From Oenanthe sinensis (lineage: Eukaryota > Streptophyta > Magnoliopsida > Apiales > Apiaceae), in assembly GCA_028671895.1 (NCBI GenBank), contig CM053794.1, forward strand, positions 19,516,501-19,580,500: a stretch of 64,000 nucleotides of DNA, given 5' to 3'. A program made the translations under genes and the position numbers. This document shows positions 41,073 through 52,362 of the stretch, piece after piece. The notes beneath the pieces were generated by a model. The model made no database searches, was not told the origin of the DNA, and saw only the letters and a list, made by a program, of their open reading frames with translations. Numbering within the stretch: the first letter of the stretch is position 1; each line of letters begins with the position of its first letter.

Positions 41073-43374
41073 CTAGTTAGATGTTTTGAGGACCCAAATA
41101 GTTTTGGATCCTTTTCTACTAATTTTAGGAGAAACAGGCTTAATAATTTTCACCTTTGGCTTGCCTGTCTCTTTTGTTGCTCTAGACTGTGGTGGAGTCT
41201 TAACAGTGTCATTCCAACTCTTATCAATAGAAGATTTTAGCTCATAAAAATAGTAATACAAATCATGATAATCCCTACACACATATATAGAATGAAATAT
41301 GCTACCACAGTGATAACAAGGTTTCTGTGGTTATGTAGTGACTTTTCAGAGTCTGAGAAGGACTAGACTCTGATTTCTTCTCAATTTTTGTTTTACAATC
41401 TATAGCTAAATGGTTTTGGTTGCCACATCTATAACACTTCTTTCTAGGAGCATTAGGATCTTTTTGATAATTATTAGCCTTATTGATGCCTTCCTTACCA
41501 TTCCTATTTCTCCTAGTTTTGGTGGACTCTGATAAGTTCTCTAGCCTTTCTTTTAACTTAGACTTAGACAAGTACCCTATGTTTATAATTTTCTTAGAGT
41601 TATTTGCCCCTGTTTCATCTGTCTTTTTGTCAACAACGGGGGGACTATTGACAGATGAGTTTGAGGCTTCAGTTTTTTCTTTAGGGATCACAAACTTAAC
41701 AGGAACAAATGTACTTTTGTCTTTAGTCTTATTAATTTTGCTAGCTTCTTCATTGTTATCATTCTCAACAATAGGTCTTTTGTCTTGACTCTTGCCATAG
41801 CCTAGACCAGCAGTTTGACACACGTTTTGATTATTGAGAACTTCTTAAACTTTTCTTCCAGAGTCTGTCCAAACTTTAAACTTAAGCCTTTCTTCTTATA
41901 GTTCTTTCCTAACATAGTCATAGGCTTTCAAAATTTCAGTGTAGTTATGACTATATTTCTCAGAATCCTTTTTGTATTGTTCCATTAATAATAACTCAGA
42001 TTCTACATGACAATTCCTTTTAGTTAAGGTTAAATTTTCTTCTCTCAACCTTTCACTTTCACTAGTGAGAGACCTACATATTGTCATTATTTTATTAACC
42101 TCACTTTTCACAATCTCTATGCCATCAGAGTCTAAATTAATTAAAGATTCAGGAGTAAAGATTGATACCTGAGTTTTAGGAGATGAGGATTCTTTGGGAG
42201 ACTGTGATTTTCTTGAGGAGGATGCCATCAGTGCTAGATTTTCATAATCAATTTCATCCTCTGAGCTTGAGTCTGCCCAATCCTTTCCTGTTGATAGAAG
42301 TGCTTTTCCTTTTCCTTGACTTTTTGACTTTCTGCATTCACTGGCAAAGTGCCCCAATATTCCACAGTTGAAACATTTGACCTTTGCTTTGTCAAGTTTG
42401 ATAATTGTACTCTTGCTCTTCTCAACCTTTTCATCTTCCTTCTTGAATGATGGCCTTTTGCTAAATTTGCCAGTTCTTTTGTTGAATTTCATTCTTTTGA
42501 AATTTTTAGCAAACATAGCCATCATTTGACTTAGATCAAACTCTTCATCAGAATCAGAGTCTGTGTCAGTAGACTCTGACTCCACAGTAGCTTTACCCTT
42601 CTTTCTTGAATCCTTGATTCTTACTTTTATGGATGGTTCCTGTTGTTCTTTCTCAGACTCCATCAAGAGTGCCACAGATTTTGTCTTTACAGACTTCTTA
42701 TTCTTTCTCTGTTGCATCTACAAATCATATGTCTTGAGTCTGCCATACAATTCTTCTAGAGTTAGTTCATCCAAATCTCTAGCTTCTCTTATGACTGTAG
42801 TCTTATTGTCCCACTCTTCAGGAAGTGCTCTCAGAAACTTGGTGTTCGTATCTTCAGAATCATAAACCTTACCAAGCATAGCCATCTCATTCAAGAGTTT
42901 TGTAAACCTATCATACATCTCAGTGATAGATTCTCCAGATTTTGCTTCAAAGTACTCATACTCTTGAATAAGCAAAGACCTAGCATTCTTCTTGACATCT
43001 TTAGTCCCTTGACAGTGCACCTCAAGTTTTGTCCACATCTCCTTAGCAGTCTTGCATGATATGACACAGTTAGTTAGAACAGAATCTAAACTATTAAAGA
43101 GAATGTTCTTTACTTTTGCCTCCTTAAGGACATTTTCTTTGTCCTCTTTTGTCCTTTCAGCCTTTGGTTTCTCAACGAGGTGTTCTTCAGTTATTTTGCC
43201 TTCCTCCTTGATTTGAGGCACAATTTTTAAGGGCACAAAGGGTCCTTCATTAATCCTGTCAAGATAGTCAGGGTCTGTTGCTTCCAGATGGTGCAGCATC
43301 TTAACCTTCCAGTGGGTGAACTCGTTTCTCTTAAGCATAGGAATCTTAGAATTGCCATATTTGTTTCCAGACAT
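41073..43374 (-). pseudogene. gag: A2 gag, broken
   Basis: ATG 43374, the same start as A1 (MSGNK). Stops at about 42718, 41896 and near 41847, then a 1-bp insertion near 41330 compared with A1. The first knuckle is complete here (CFNCGILGHFASEC), unlike A1; the second (CYRCGNQNHLAIDC) is intact; the third is hit by the frameshift. It ends KTIWVLKTSN at 41073, 12 bp before the pol ATG, which again lies in the -1 frame. Otherwise it is closely similar to A1 gag. Confidence 0.92.
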
Positions 43375-43396
43375 CTTTGATCGATTTTAAACATTA

Positions 43397-43410
43397 GGCT
43401 CTGATACCAA
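43397..43410 (-). other. A2 primer-binding site
   Basis: GGCTCTGATACCAA on the plus strand (TTGGTATCAGAGCC on the coding strand), one base inside the 5' LTR end. Confidence 0.9.
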
Positions 43411-43411
43411 T

Positions 43412-44155
43412 TGTTTTCCCAGTCGTACAAGTAGAAGGGGGGTTGAATACTTGTATGTCTTTTCTGCCCGATTTAAAATCAAATTAAGAACAAACTCAAA
43501 CATAAAAATATGAACAAGTACTGTTTTGTATTATTGATTTGTGAATACAAAACTCTCCTAGGGTGTACACAAACCCTAGCAGCTTCTCTGTGTTTATCAC
43601 AGCAACTCTCTCTATTTCTATGCTCTCACAAAATTTCACTCAGATAATTATGTTTCGACTTCCACACCTTTACAATTAGGTTACATAGAGTTTATATAGA
43701 GAGCTGCCTATCAACTAATAACAGAAAGATAAATTACAATAGGAATAGAATTCCTAATTATTAGTTGACAGTTTCCTTCTAGAATTCTCTTTCTTTCCCA
43801 TAGCATATCTGCAATATATTTATCTTGATCTTCGAAGACTTTCCATTCCTGTGATCTTCTTCCAAATTTATCCTCAACTGTATAGACTCTGAAATCTTCA
43901 GACTCTAATGATCTTCAGACTCTGATCACATGTAGACTCTGATAGATCACAGACTCTGATAGTCTATAGACTCTGATCACCTTCCAGACTCTGGTTTCAT
44001 TTTCTACAGAAATTCTTCCAAGTACAAATAACATGAATATTGACTATCTAGACTCTGATTATACATTTCAGAGACTAGAAAGACTTATTACAGATAAACT
44101 AATCTAGACCCTGTTCTAGTATTTTGTACATCATCAAATGAATATATCCCTAACA
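43412..44155 (-). repeat. A2 5' LTR (744 bp)
   Basis: Minus strand, TGTTAGGGATATATTC start at 44155. The AGACTCTG array (plus view) is at 43884-44057. TATATAAA is at 43698-43691. Confidence 0.95.
43691..43698 (-). promoter_or_regulatory. TATA box, A2 5' LTR
   Basis: TTTATATA on the plus strand, i.e. TATATAAA in the LTR sense strand. Confidence 0.65.
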
Positions 44156-44160
44156 TACTT

Positions 44161-44683
44161 CTTAGAAGGTGGAAGTGTAAGATGGATTAGTCAATCAAAT
44201 TTTATCTTTTTCAAACAGGCTGAGGAACTACAGTATATCAGATTTGTTCATCAAATTGCTTATGAAGTTAACAAGAGCAAAGAAGCTGTCACACACAAAT
44301 GGTTTAAGAAGATTGATAGGAAGCTGATTTTGCACAGACAGGCAAATCGACAAATGGGCAAATTTTCTTTAAAATATGTTGATACTGAGGGAAATGATCA
44401 AGTCATGCCATTAAAAGAAAAACAGATTAAATTTCAAGAAGGTGTGGGTCATTACTTTGGGTTTCAGCCTATGAGTGGGAAAGTTAGTGTTCTGATGTTG
44501 AAGGACTTAAAAGATCAAGAAAGTAGTGCAAATGATCTTAGAGCAGCTTATTGTCAAATCAAATGCTCAAGTGAAGAAATGAAGAAATTGAAGAAATTTG
44601 TTGGTGAGGCTCTGGCAATTGTGGAGGAAAATATGGTGAATTCATTTTTGAAGAATAATCCAGCCTTTGAGAAGATTAAATAA
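44161..44683 (+). pseudogene. A1 ORF3, 3' end
   Basis: Resumes after the TSD of A2 (LEGGSVRWISQSNFIFFK) and runs open to TAA 44681-44683. It matches the A2 ORF3 end almost residue for residue and has GVGHYFGFQ where A2 has lost four codons. The C-terminus AFEKIK is followed by a 3' UTR of about 110 bp. Confidence 0.9.
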
Positions 44684-44796
44684 GAAGTAATTCTTTTTCC
44701 TTTATAATTCTTTTATACTGTTCTAGATTAATAGTTTTATTCTTTAGTTTTGACATCATCAAACCTTGATTTATGCTTACATTTTATAAACCATAA

Positions 44797-44808
44797 ATAT
44801 GGGGAGAT
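44797..44808 (+). other. A1 polypurine tract (one base changed)
   Basis: AATATGGGGAGAT, where A2 has AATAGGGGGAGAT, directly before the 3' LTR. Confidence 0.75.
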
Positions 44809-45570
44809 TGTTAGGAATATATTCATTTGATGATGTACAAAATACTAGAACAGGGTCTAGATTAGTTTATCTGTAATAAGTCTTTCTAGTCTCTGAAATG
44901 TATAATCAGAGTCTAGATAGTCAACATTCATGTTATTTGTACTTAGAAGAATTTCTGTAGAAAGTGAAACCAGAGTCTGCATGAAGATCAGAGTCTGGAA
45001 GGTGATCAGAGTCTATAGATTATCAGAGTCTATGATCTATCAGAGTCTACATGTGATCAGAGTCTGAAGATCATCAGAGTCTGAAGATTTCAGAGTCTAT
45101 CCAGTTGAGGATAAATTTGGAAGAAGATCACAGGAATGGAAAGTCTTCGAAGATCAAGATAAATATATTGCAGATATGCTATGGGAATGAAAGAGAATTC
45201 TAGAAGGAAACTGTTAACTAATAATTAGGAATTCTATTCCTATTGTAATTTATCTTTCTGTTATTAGTTGATAGGCAACTCTCTATATAAACTCTATGTA
45301 ACCTAATTGTAAAGGTGTGGAAGTCGAAGCATAATTATCTGAGTGAAATTTTGTGAGAGCATAGAGATAGAGAGAGTTGCTGTGATAAACACAGAGAAGC
45401 TGTTAGGGTCTGTGTACACCCTAGGAGAGTTTTGTATTCACAAATCAATAATACAAAACAGTACTTATTCATATTTTTGTGTTTGAGTTTGTTCTTAATT
45501 TGATTTTAAAACAGGCAGAAAAGACATAAAAGTATTCAACCCCCCTTCTACTTGTACGACTGGGAAAACA
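44809..45570 (+). repeat. A1 3' LTR (762 bp)
   Basis: TGTTAGGAATATATTC to GGGAAAACA. Nine CAGAGTCT copies (44907-45098), one more than the 5' LTR. TATA box 45284-45291. The flanking B sequence starts at 45571. Confidence 0.95.
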
Positions 45571-46716
45571 AGTTGGAAATGTCATCATTGAGAACATCTC
45601 TCTTGTTGATGGTCTGAAGCATAACCTTTTAAGTGTTAGTCAATTCTGTAACAAAGGATATGGCGTACTCTTCAAAAAGGAAAGATGCTTGATCTCAAAC
45701 AGGAAGGATGAAAAGCTCTCTTCAAGGAGTAAGATTAGAAAATTTGTTCGTAGCTGACTTGAACACGGCAAGCAGTGGTGAAGTGAATTGTTTCTACAGT
45801 AAGGCATCCTCTAAGATATATTGGTTATGGCACATGAAGTTATCTCACCTGAACTTCAAGGGGATGAATTATTTAGTTATAAGAGAATTGGTGAGAGGGT
45901 TACCATAGATAGAATTCTTCCAAGAAGGACTCTGTGAAGCATGTGAAAAAGGGAAATCAAAGAAGGCGTCACATAGAAGCAAAGACATGTCTATCATTAC
46001 TGAACCTCTCTAGTTGATTCATATAGACCTATTTGGACCGGTCAATGTCATGTCAGTATCAAAGAAGAGATATGCCTTAGTGATTGTCGAGGACTACTCT
46101 AAGTACACATGGGTGTTGTTCTTACGTTCAAAGGATGAAGCACCTCAGATGGTTATTGATCACATTAAAAAGACTCCATATGAGATAATGACCAACAATA
46201 AATCAACACTGAAGTATTTTCACGTGTTTTGAGGTAAATTCTATGTATTGAAAGATGAACATATGTGCAAGTTTGATGCTAAAGAAGATGAATGAATTTT
46301 CCTTAGCTACTCACTAGAATCGAAAGCCTACAGTTTATATGTGATTGAACATCAAAAGGTCATTGCAAGACTTAATGTAACGTTCAATGACACTAAACTC
46401 CCAAGTCTTCAAAAAGATAAAAATTATGAATCTCTGGAATTTAAAAATCTATCAGAATAGTACCTAGGAGATGAAGACGAACCTGATGTTTCTTCTGGTA
46501 GTCATGTACATACAGAAGTTGATAATCCAAAGAAAAGCAGTGAAAGTGTTGGCAATGCCACACAATCATAGTTACAGACAGTTTCACAACATCTGCTAGC
46601 TCAGCTGGTGGATCGTCAAACAATGCCGACAACAATTTAGGGGGAGGACAAGAAGGATATACTGGTCACACTAAACACAGTTATGAAGTTTGTCATAGCA
46701 TCAAGTGTGGATTAGG
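45571..46716 (+). pseudogene. pol: B pol, continuation (protease end and integrase)
   Basis: Continues B from 8354: protease end GNVIIENISLVDGL, HHCC finger (WLWHMKLSHL ... GLCEACEKGK), and the first catalytic Asp region (VIVEDYSKYTW, with Glu in the usual Asp pair). Near 46167 about 95 codons are deleted, removing the second Asp (DNGTEF) and the Glu (QNGVVERKN), so the integrase core is dead. It then continues KTPYEIM...KYFHVF with stops (46231, 46294) into the linker with CAATTTAGGGGGAGGAC (46633). Sequence ceases to be copia-like at about 46716. Confidence 0.85.
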
Positions 46717-47240
46717 AAAATAAGTCATACTTCAAATTGATTTTGAGAAAGCTTTTGACTCAATAAATTGGGATTTCCTCTTAGAAGCAATGGAAGGCAT
46801 GGGTTTTGGAAGTAGATGGTTAAGGTGGATCAGAAATTTCTTGACAACAATTAGAATTTCGATTTTGATAAATGGATCACCTACCAAGGAATTCAAACCC
46901 CAAAGAGGTAGTAGAAATTCTGAACAAGATGATTAAGAGGGAAATTCATTATGGCCTCCTAAAAGGTTTCAAGAAATTTGTGAACTCTATAACATTATCC
47001 CATCTACAATTTACAGATGACATATTCTTCTTTCTAGAAGAATCGAGGGAATCTTTTCCAGCTATCAAGAAAATTTTAATTTGTTTCCAAATTATCTCAA
47101 GGCTCAAGATAAACTTTAGCAAGAGTTTTATCTATACAAAGGATCTAAGATCAGAGAAAATAAAAGAAGAAGCTAGAATTCTGAAATGTAACATAAGGGA
47201 ATGGCCCCTATCATATTTGGGAACTCATGTGAGATATGAA
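46717..47240 (+). mobile_element. LINE (non-LTR) reverse transcriptase fragment
   Basis: Reads LQIDFEKAFDSINWDFLLE, WLRWIRNFL and NGSPTKEFKPQRG, then in another frame ILNKMIKREIHYGLLKG, LSHLQFTDDIFFF (canonical FADD is FTDD) and SRLKINFSKS, ending WPLSYLGTHV. These are the plant L1-type RT motifs in order. The usual segment after QRG (GLRQGDPLSP) is deleted at about 46911. No 5' or 3' end or poly(A) is seen; it is a scrap between B and D. Confidence 0.85.
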
Positions 47241-47770
47241 AAACATATGAGATCAGAGAATGTTGAATCAGAGTTTACTGAAGCTGATCAGAGTTTCGCT
47301 GATGACATCAGAGACTAGAAGTGGTCAACAGAGTTTATTCAATCAGAGTTTGCTAACCGACAGAGTCTATGCTGGTCAGATTTTGGTTCGACAACTCAAG
47401 AGATGATTGGATATAAAGAAGGAAGTGTTCAAATAAAAGTCTATTCCCTTTATAGAAGTTATCTTTTAGGAAGATAATGATGGAAATCATATATTTGTGT
47501 TTATTGATCATTATATTAGCTGTAATTAGATATGTAGATGTGTACTATATAAACACATGATTAGGTTTACATTGAGTTATCGTTCAAGTTATCATCTTTC
47601 TCATAACCTAGCATCTCTTAAGAACTTTGTTTTTCTTGAGAGAATTTTGTATTAAGTTCATCAAAACTAATACAAAGCAGTATTTCTTTTACATACTTGT
47701 GTTCATAATCCATTGTTTGGTACTATTATATTCAACCCCCCTTCTATAATAGTTCATTATCTGGGTAACA
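47241..47770 (+). repeat. D 5' LTR, 5' truncated
   Basis: Ends CTGGGTAACA at 47770. The visible part has five or six CAGAGTTT motifs (about 47272-47350), one CAGAGTCT (47360), a TATA box TATATAAA (47546-47553) and ATTCAACCCCCCTTCTA near the end. The start is lost at the LINE junction. Confidence 0.8.
47546..47553 (+). promoter_or_regulatory. TATA box, D LTR
   Basis: TATATAAA. Confidence 0.6.
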
Positions 47771-47771
47771 A

Positions 47772-47784
47772 TTAATATCAGAGC
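47772..47784 (+). other. D primer-binding site, mutated
   Basis: TTAATATCAGAGC where the others have TTGGTATCAGAGC; two G-to-A changes. Confidence 0.75.
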
Positions 47785-47820
47785 AGGGGGTTTACTTTAA
47801 CCTAAAAGATCTTAGAAACA

Positions 47821-50093
47821 ATGTCTGTAAACAAGTATGAAAGAATAAGGATTCCAATTTTGAAAAATTCTGAATACTCTACATAGAGGGTAAAGATGTT
47901 GATGTTCTTGGAAGCTACAAATCCTGATTATCTAGACAAGATCAATGAAGGTCAGTATCTACCAACAAAGCTAGTTCCATCAACAGTAGTGGAAGAGAGA
48001 CAGGTTCCTAAACACTACACTCTGAAAGACAAAAAGGAATAGACTAATGAGGAGAAAATTGAAGTTATCAAGGATGTAAATGTGAAAAATATCTTACATA
48101 ACAGTGTTGACTCTGTGATGTCTAACAGAGTAATTGCTTGCAAAACTGCTAAAGAAATTTGGGATGCACTAGAGGTTCAATGTCAAGGAACCAAGGAATT
48201 TAAGAAGAACAAAATATATGTTCTTGTATAAGAGTATGAATACTTTGAGGCTAAACAGAATGAGTCTCTCATTGATATGTATGACAGATTTCTTACTCTA
48301 TTGAATGACTTAGCTTTGGTTGATAAGTAAATGATAATGAGGATTCAAACACCAAGTTTCTAAGGGCTCTTCCGGAAGAATGGGATTTATAAACATCCTT
48401 GATAAGAGACAAGGCCAATCTGGAAGACATGTCTCTAGATGAAGAGTATGACAAGCCGAAGACTCATGATTTGGAGTTATAGCAGAGAAAGAACATGAAA
48501 AGTAGCAAGGCAAAGTCAGTTGCCTTGAATGTTGAAACCAAACTCTTGAAAGCTAAGGAACAGATCCCTGCAAGCTCTAAAGGAAATGGAAAATCTGTGA
48601 AAGAAAGTAGTGAGACATAGTCTGAAGCAAACTCTGATTCAGACTTTGAAGGTGAATCTACAAACTCTGACATCATGGAAATGGTGGCCATGCTTGTTAA
48701 AGGCTTCAAAAAGATGAAGTACAGGAAGTTCAGAAAGCAAGGAAACTTTCGGAAGAAGTCTGGAGTGTCTGAGAATAAAGACAGATTCAGGAAGAGAGAA
48801 GACATAGATAGAAGTCCAAACCACTTGAAAAATCAAAGGTCAAGTGTTATAAGTGTAACAAGATGGGGCACTTTGCTACTAAGTGCAGAAGCAAGGAATC
48901 TGGGAAAGTACTCTAACCTCCAAGAAAGATTGGATGGATTCTTCAAACTCTGAAGAGGAAACAAACTATGCTCTCATGGCAAACACTGATGCTTCCATCT
49001 CAAACTCTGACACCAGACTCTATCTTCAATATAAATACTAAAAATGTTCATGAGTTAAATTCTTTCCTTCGAACCTTGCATGTTAGTTTTAAAACACAGT
49101 CACTTGAAAATGAAAGATTAATATCTGAAATTTAAACTCTATCTGCTAAGAATGATTTTCTTAAATCTGAACTTGTACACATGCTTAGCACTAATAAAGA
49201 CTGTGAGAATTCTATTCACATGCAAACTCAGCTAGAAATACAGGTCGCTTATTTAAAAGCTGAGATAGCCGAAGAACAGGAGACTTTCAAAGTTTGGACA
49301 AACTCTGGCAAGAAAGTCCAAGAAATTCTTTCTGACAAGAATTGGACATCTGTTCTAGGTTATGAATCTGATAAGGAGGCAAATGCTAAGAATGATAAGA
49401 CACACACAGGAATAAGAGAAAGGTTGAGTAAACTTGTGAATTTTGTTAGAGCAAGAAATGAAAAGGTCACTTCTGATAAATACTCTAATAATCAAAAAAG
49501 CAAAGAGAATAGTGTGTCTGAGAATAAACCAGTCAATATTGGATTACTCTCTCAAAGAAAACTTAAGGAAAAATTGAAGTCTGTCACCAACAAGAATAAG
49601 CCTAAAAAGGTCAAGAGGAATAGAAATGGCAAAGTAGGAATTTATAAGGAGAATGACTATAATAATATCCCTGATGATCCTTGAAAAACTTGTTTTACAT
49701 GTGGAAATTCTAATCATCTTGTTATTAACTGCAGGCAGAATAAAAAGAAGGAACCTGAAAGATCTAGATCAGGAAATAGGAAATAGACTAGATATAGACC
49801 AGAAAATCCTTGTTTTCACTGTGGAAGTTTATGGCATTTTATTTACACATGTAAACAATATCATAGTCTGTATTTTAATTACTATGAACTTTTGCCTCAT
49901 TTGAATAAAACTCCAGTTTCTTCTAATTATTTTGTTTAAAAAAATATGTGGTAATATCTGATAGAAGAAAGACAAACTCTGAATATGCAAACTCTGTTAA
50001 CTTAAACTCTGATAAATTTGCTTCTACTGTAAAAGTTAACAATTTTAAAAAGAAAGGACCAAACTTGTTTGGGTCCTCAAAACCATTAATTAA
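47821..50093 (+). pseudogene. gag: D gag, broken
   Basis: ATG 47821. The gag domain is co-linear with A gag (EATNPDYLDKINEG; CKTAKEIWDALEVQCQGTK). Stops replace the Trp before RVKM (TAG 47884) and others near 48040, 48229 and 48328. Knuckles: KVKCYKCNKMGHFATKC (about 48838), CFTCGNSNHLVINC (about 49692) and CFHCGSLWHFIYTC (about 49809), all three with complete C-C-H-C. A 167-codon open piece (49181-49684) holds coiled coil and the KVWTNSGKKVQEIL phrase. It ends KLVWVLKTIN and TAA at 50091-50093, matching the A gag end. Confidence 0.85.
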
Positions 50094-51169
50094 GTTGCAT
50101 ATATGATTGCAGGGAAACATGAAAAATATTGTAGTAATTGATAGTGGATGTTCTGCATAGATGACTGGAAACAAATCCCTGTTTTCAAAGTTTGAGCAGA
50201 AAGCAGGCCCAGCAGTATCTTATGGAGATGACAACATAGGAAGAACACTGGGATATGACAATATTGTGATTGGGAATGTCATCATTGAAAATGTAGCTCT
50301 AGTTAAAGGACTCAAGCACAATTTCTTGAGCGTGAGTCAAATGATAGACAGAAGTTATTCAATGGAGTTTCATCAAACACATTGTGAAGTTAAGAGCAAA
50401 AAGGCTGGCAAAATGGTTTTCATTGGTCACAGAAATAACAATCTATTTGAAGCTAGCTTGGAGGTAAACTCTGATGGTCTCTTAACTTTCTTACTTCGAA
50501 AATCATCATCTTTGGAAAGCTGGAATTGGCACAAGAAGATGTGTCACTTGAACTTTGAAAATATAAATGATTTGGTCAAGAAGGAGCTGGTAAGAGGTCT
50601 TCCCAAAGTTCAGTTTCATCCTGATGGACTCTGTGATTCTTGTCAGAAGGCAAAACAAAAGAAAACATCTTTCAAGAGCAAGACTGAAAATTCTATTGTA
50701 GAACCTTTTCATCTATTTCATCTTGATCTATTTGTCCCTGTCAACATAATGTTTATTGGAAAGAAGAAATATACTCTAGTGATAGTAGATGACTACACAA
50801 GATTTACCTGGGTGTACTTCTTACACAAAAAGGATGAAACAGCTAAGAACATTTTTGATCATATTGCCATGATTGAGAATGGATCACCACTCAAGGTAAA
50901 GATTATAAGGAGTGACAATGGAACAGAGTTTAAGAACTCGGGCATGGAGGAATTATGTTCAACTAAAGGAATCATTCACCAATTCTCAGCACCTGGTACC
51001 CCTCAACAAAACGGTGTAGTTGAGAGAAAGAACAGAACTCTCATTGAAGCTGCTAGAATAATTTTGGAAAGAGCAAAACTTTCTACTTACTTCTGGGCAA
51101 AAGCTGTGAATACTGCATGCATCACTCAGAATTGTACCTTGATAAATAAGCATGAAATGACTCCATATG

Positions 51170-52362
51170 AGTTAGGTCCAAAATCATCATAGAATGGGGG
51201 GTTGAATATGATGTGGTAGATTTTTTGTTTAATTGCGGATTAAGTGTTTGTGTTCTTGATATATAAAAATGGTAGTAAATGAAACACAACGATTCAGGGA
51301 AATAAAAATATCTTATTAAATCCCTGAGGTGTTATACTTCTAAGCAAATGATTAGTTTCAATGGGTTCAATCAATATTATAACAGAAATACAGTTGGGTG
51401 TTTAATGTAAGACTTTAATGGAGTCTCCCGTCTGTATGTCTTTTATGTTGAAGATGAATGAATTCCCTTTTTTTGTCTGTATTGATTTCACCCATATATT
51501 CTGTAGTCTTTTGGAAATTAATTTTCCAGCAATGTATAAGTCCTTTATTGCGCCTTGCAGAGTGTTGGTGGTGTGTAGGCGCCACATAAAAAATTTATTG
51601 TGTCTTGAGCCTTTGTTGCACCTATATGAAGTTTTGTTGCGCCTATACACTTGTTCCCCTATATAGGCGCCACAAATGCCTTAGAATCTTCAACTTAGGT
51701 TTCCTTGTGCCTATAACAACTTTTCTTGCTCCCATACTGTCAAAGCCTTGTCTAGACGCCACCAAAGTACACCACGATGTTTGTGGAACCTCAAGTACTT
51801 AGAATATACTTGATGCCACCTTTTGTTGCGCCTGTACTAGGGGATACACTGTGTAGGCACCATGAAAGGCCTTAGAATCATTTGTTGCACCTGTAACTTA
51901 GTTTGTTGCGCCTATGTCTCTTTGTTGCGCCTCTAGAGTACCTCAAGAGTATAAGAGCCACCAAATGTTACAATTCTTGCCTTAAACAATTTCTTGAAGT
52001 GCTTGAAGTATTTACCACTTAGTTTTCACTCTTCTGGCTTGATGAACTGATTTTCTTCTGATTAACCAAGATAATTTTTTTGTTGTTGTGCTGACGCTTA
52101 GTGTACTAATCTGGTTCACAAATGACTAACACTGAATTAAATTCCCTTGACTTATGTTCTGTTTCAGCTGATTAACTTTGGACTGTTGCATTAATTCTGA
52201 TTACTGAAACCCTTTGACATTTATACTTAAATCATTACACTGTCTTTAGTATGAAATCTTCTGAACTCTTATTTGTTGCTGAGGCCTGAACATATCAATG
52301 AACTTCTCTCGCTGATGTTCAGTAAGCCTTTCATCTTGGAAATAAGTGTTTTATGCTTTACA
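51170..52362 (-). mobile_element. E: solo LTR of an F-related family (1193 bp)
   Basis: Minus strand: starts TGTAAAGCATAAAACAC at 52362 and ends TTTGGACCTAACT at 51170 (expected ...AACA). The TSD is atatg (51165-51169) and atata (52363-52367), one mismatch. D integrase coding is continuous across it. There is no internal region, so it is a solo LTR. It shares AAGATGAAAGGCTTACTGAACATC with the F LTR and carries TTGTTGCGCC/GGCGCCACA hairpin motifs, as the F spacer does. Confidence 0.88.
51545..51935 (-). repeat. E U3 array of TTGTTGCGCC/GGCGCCACA motifs
   Basis: About eight copies of TGTTGCGCCT or close variants and several inverted GGCGCCAC partners. One pair (about 51640-51672) is TGTTGCGCCTATA facing TATAGGCGCCACA with a short loop. 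Confidence 0.88.

Larger units (their letters stand above)
31546..44155 (-). mobile_element. A2: full-length A-family element, inverted
   Basis: 12,610 bp on the reverse strand, with a perfect TSD tactt (31541-31545, 44156-44160). 5' LTR 43412-44155, PBS 43397-43410, gag, pol, ORF3, PPT and 3' LTR 31546-32273. It is inserted in A1 ORF3 between Tyr and Leu codons of MLVYFLEGG. LTRs differ by about 9-10 substitutions over about 727 bases plus a 17-bp motif-unit indel. The protein genes are broken by few lesions, mostly nonsense. Confidence 0.97.
8355..45570 (+). mobile_element. A1: sirevirus-like copia element, nested host of C and A2
   Basis: LTRs are at 8355-9093 and 44809-45570, with gag, pol and ORF3 in order. 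Without its two insertions it would be about 12.6 kb, like A2. The TSD is agtta (8350-8354) and agttg (45571-45575), with one mismatch. B pol reads through across it. C (17696-29654) and A2 (31546-44155) both lie in its ORF3. The LTRs differ by about 15 substitutions over about 735 aligned bases (hand count) plus two small indels, so A1 is older than A2 and C. Confidence 0.93.
3780..46716 (+). mobile_element. B: old copia element, interrupted by A1
   Basis: B has a 5' LTR (3780-5211), a PBS, a gag ruined by stops, and a protease start (7908-8354). A1 (8355-45570) then splits it, and pol continues from 45571. The two sides join in frame across A1 (GYGNMKV then GNVIIENISLVDGLKHNLLS), showing one interrupted gene. 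Its pol protein is most like F. The 3' part (RT, RNase H, 3' LTR) is missing: near 46716 the sequence passes into a LINE fragment. It is the oldest layer of the nest by decay. Confidence 0.85.

Noticed and set aside
51170..52362. E as the intact 3' LTR of F
   Set aside because: D coding sequence lies on both sides of E with a 5-bp duplication, and F has its own LTR start and PPT at 52835.
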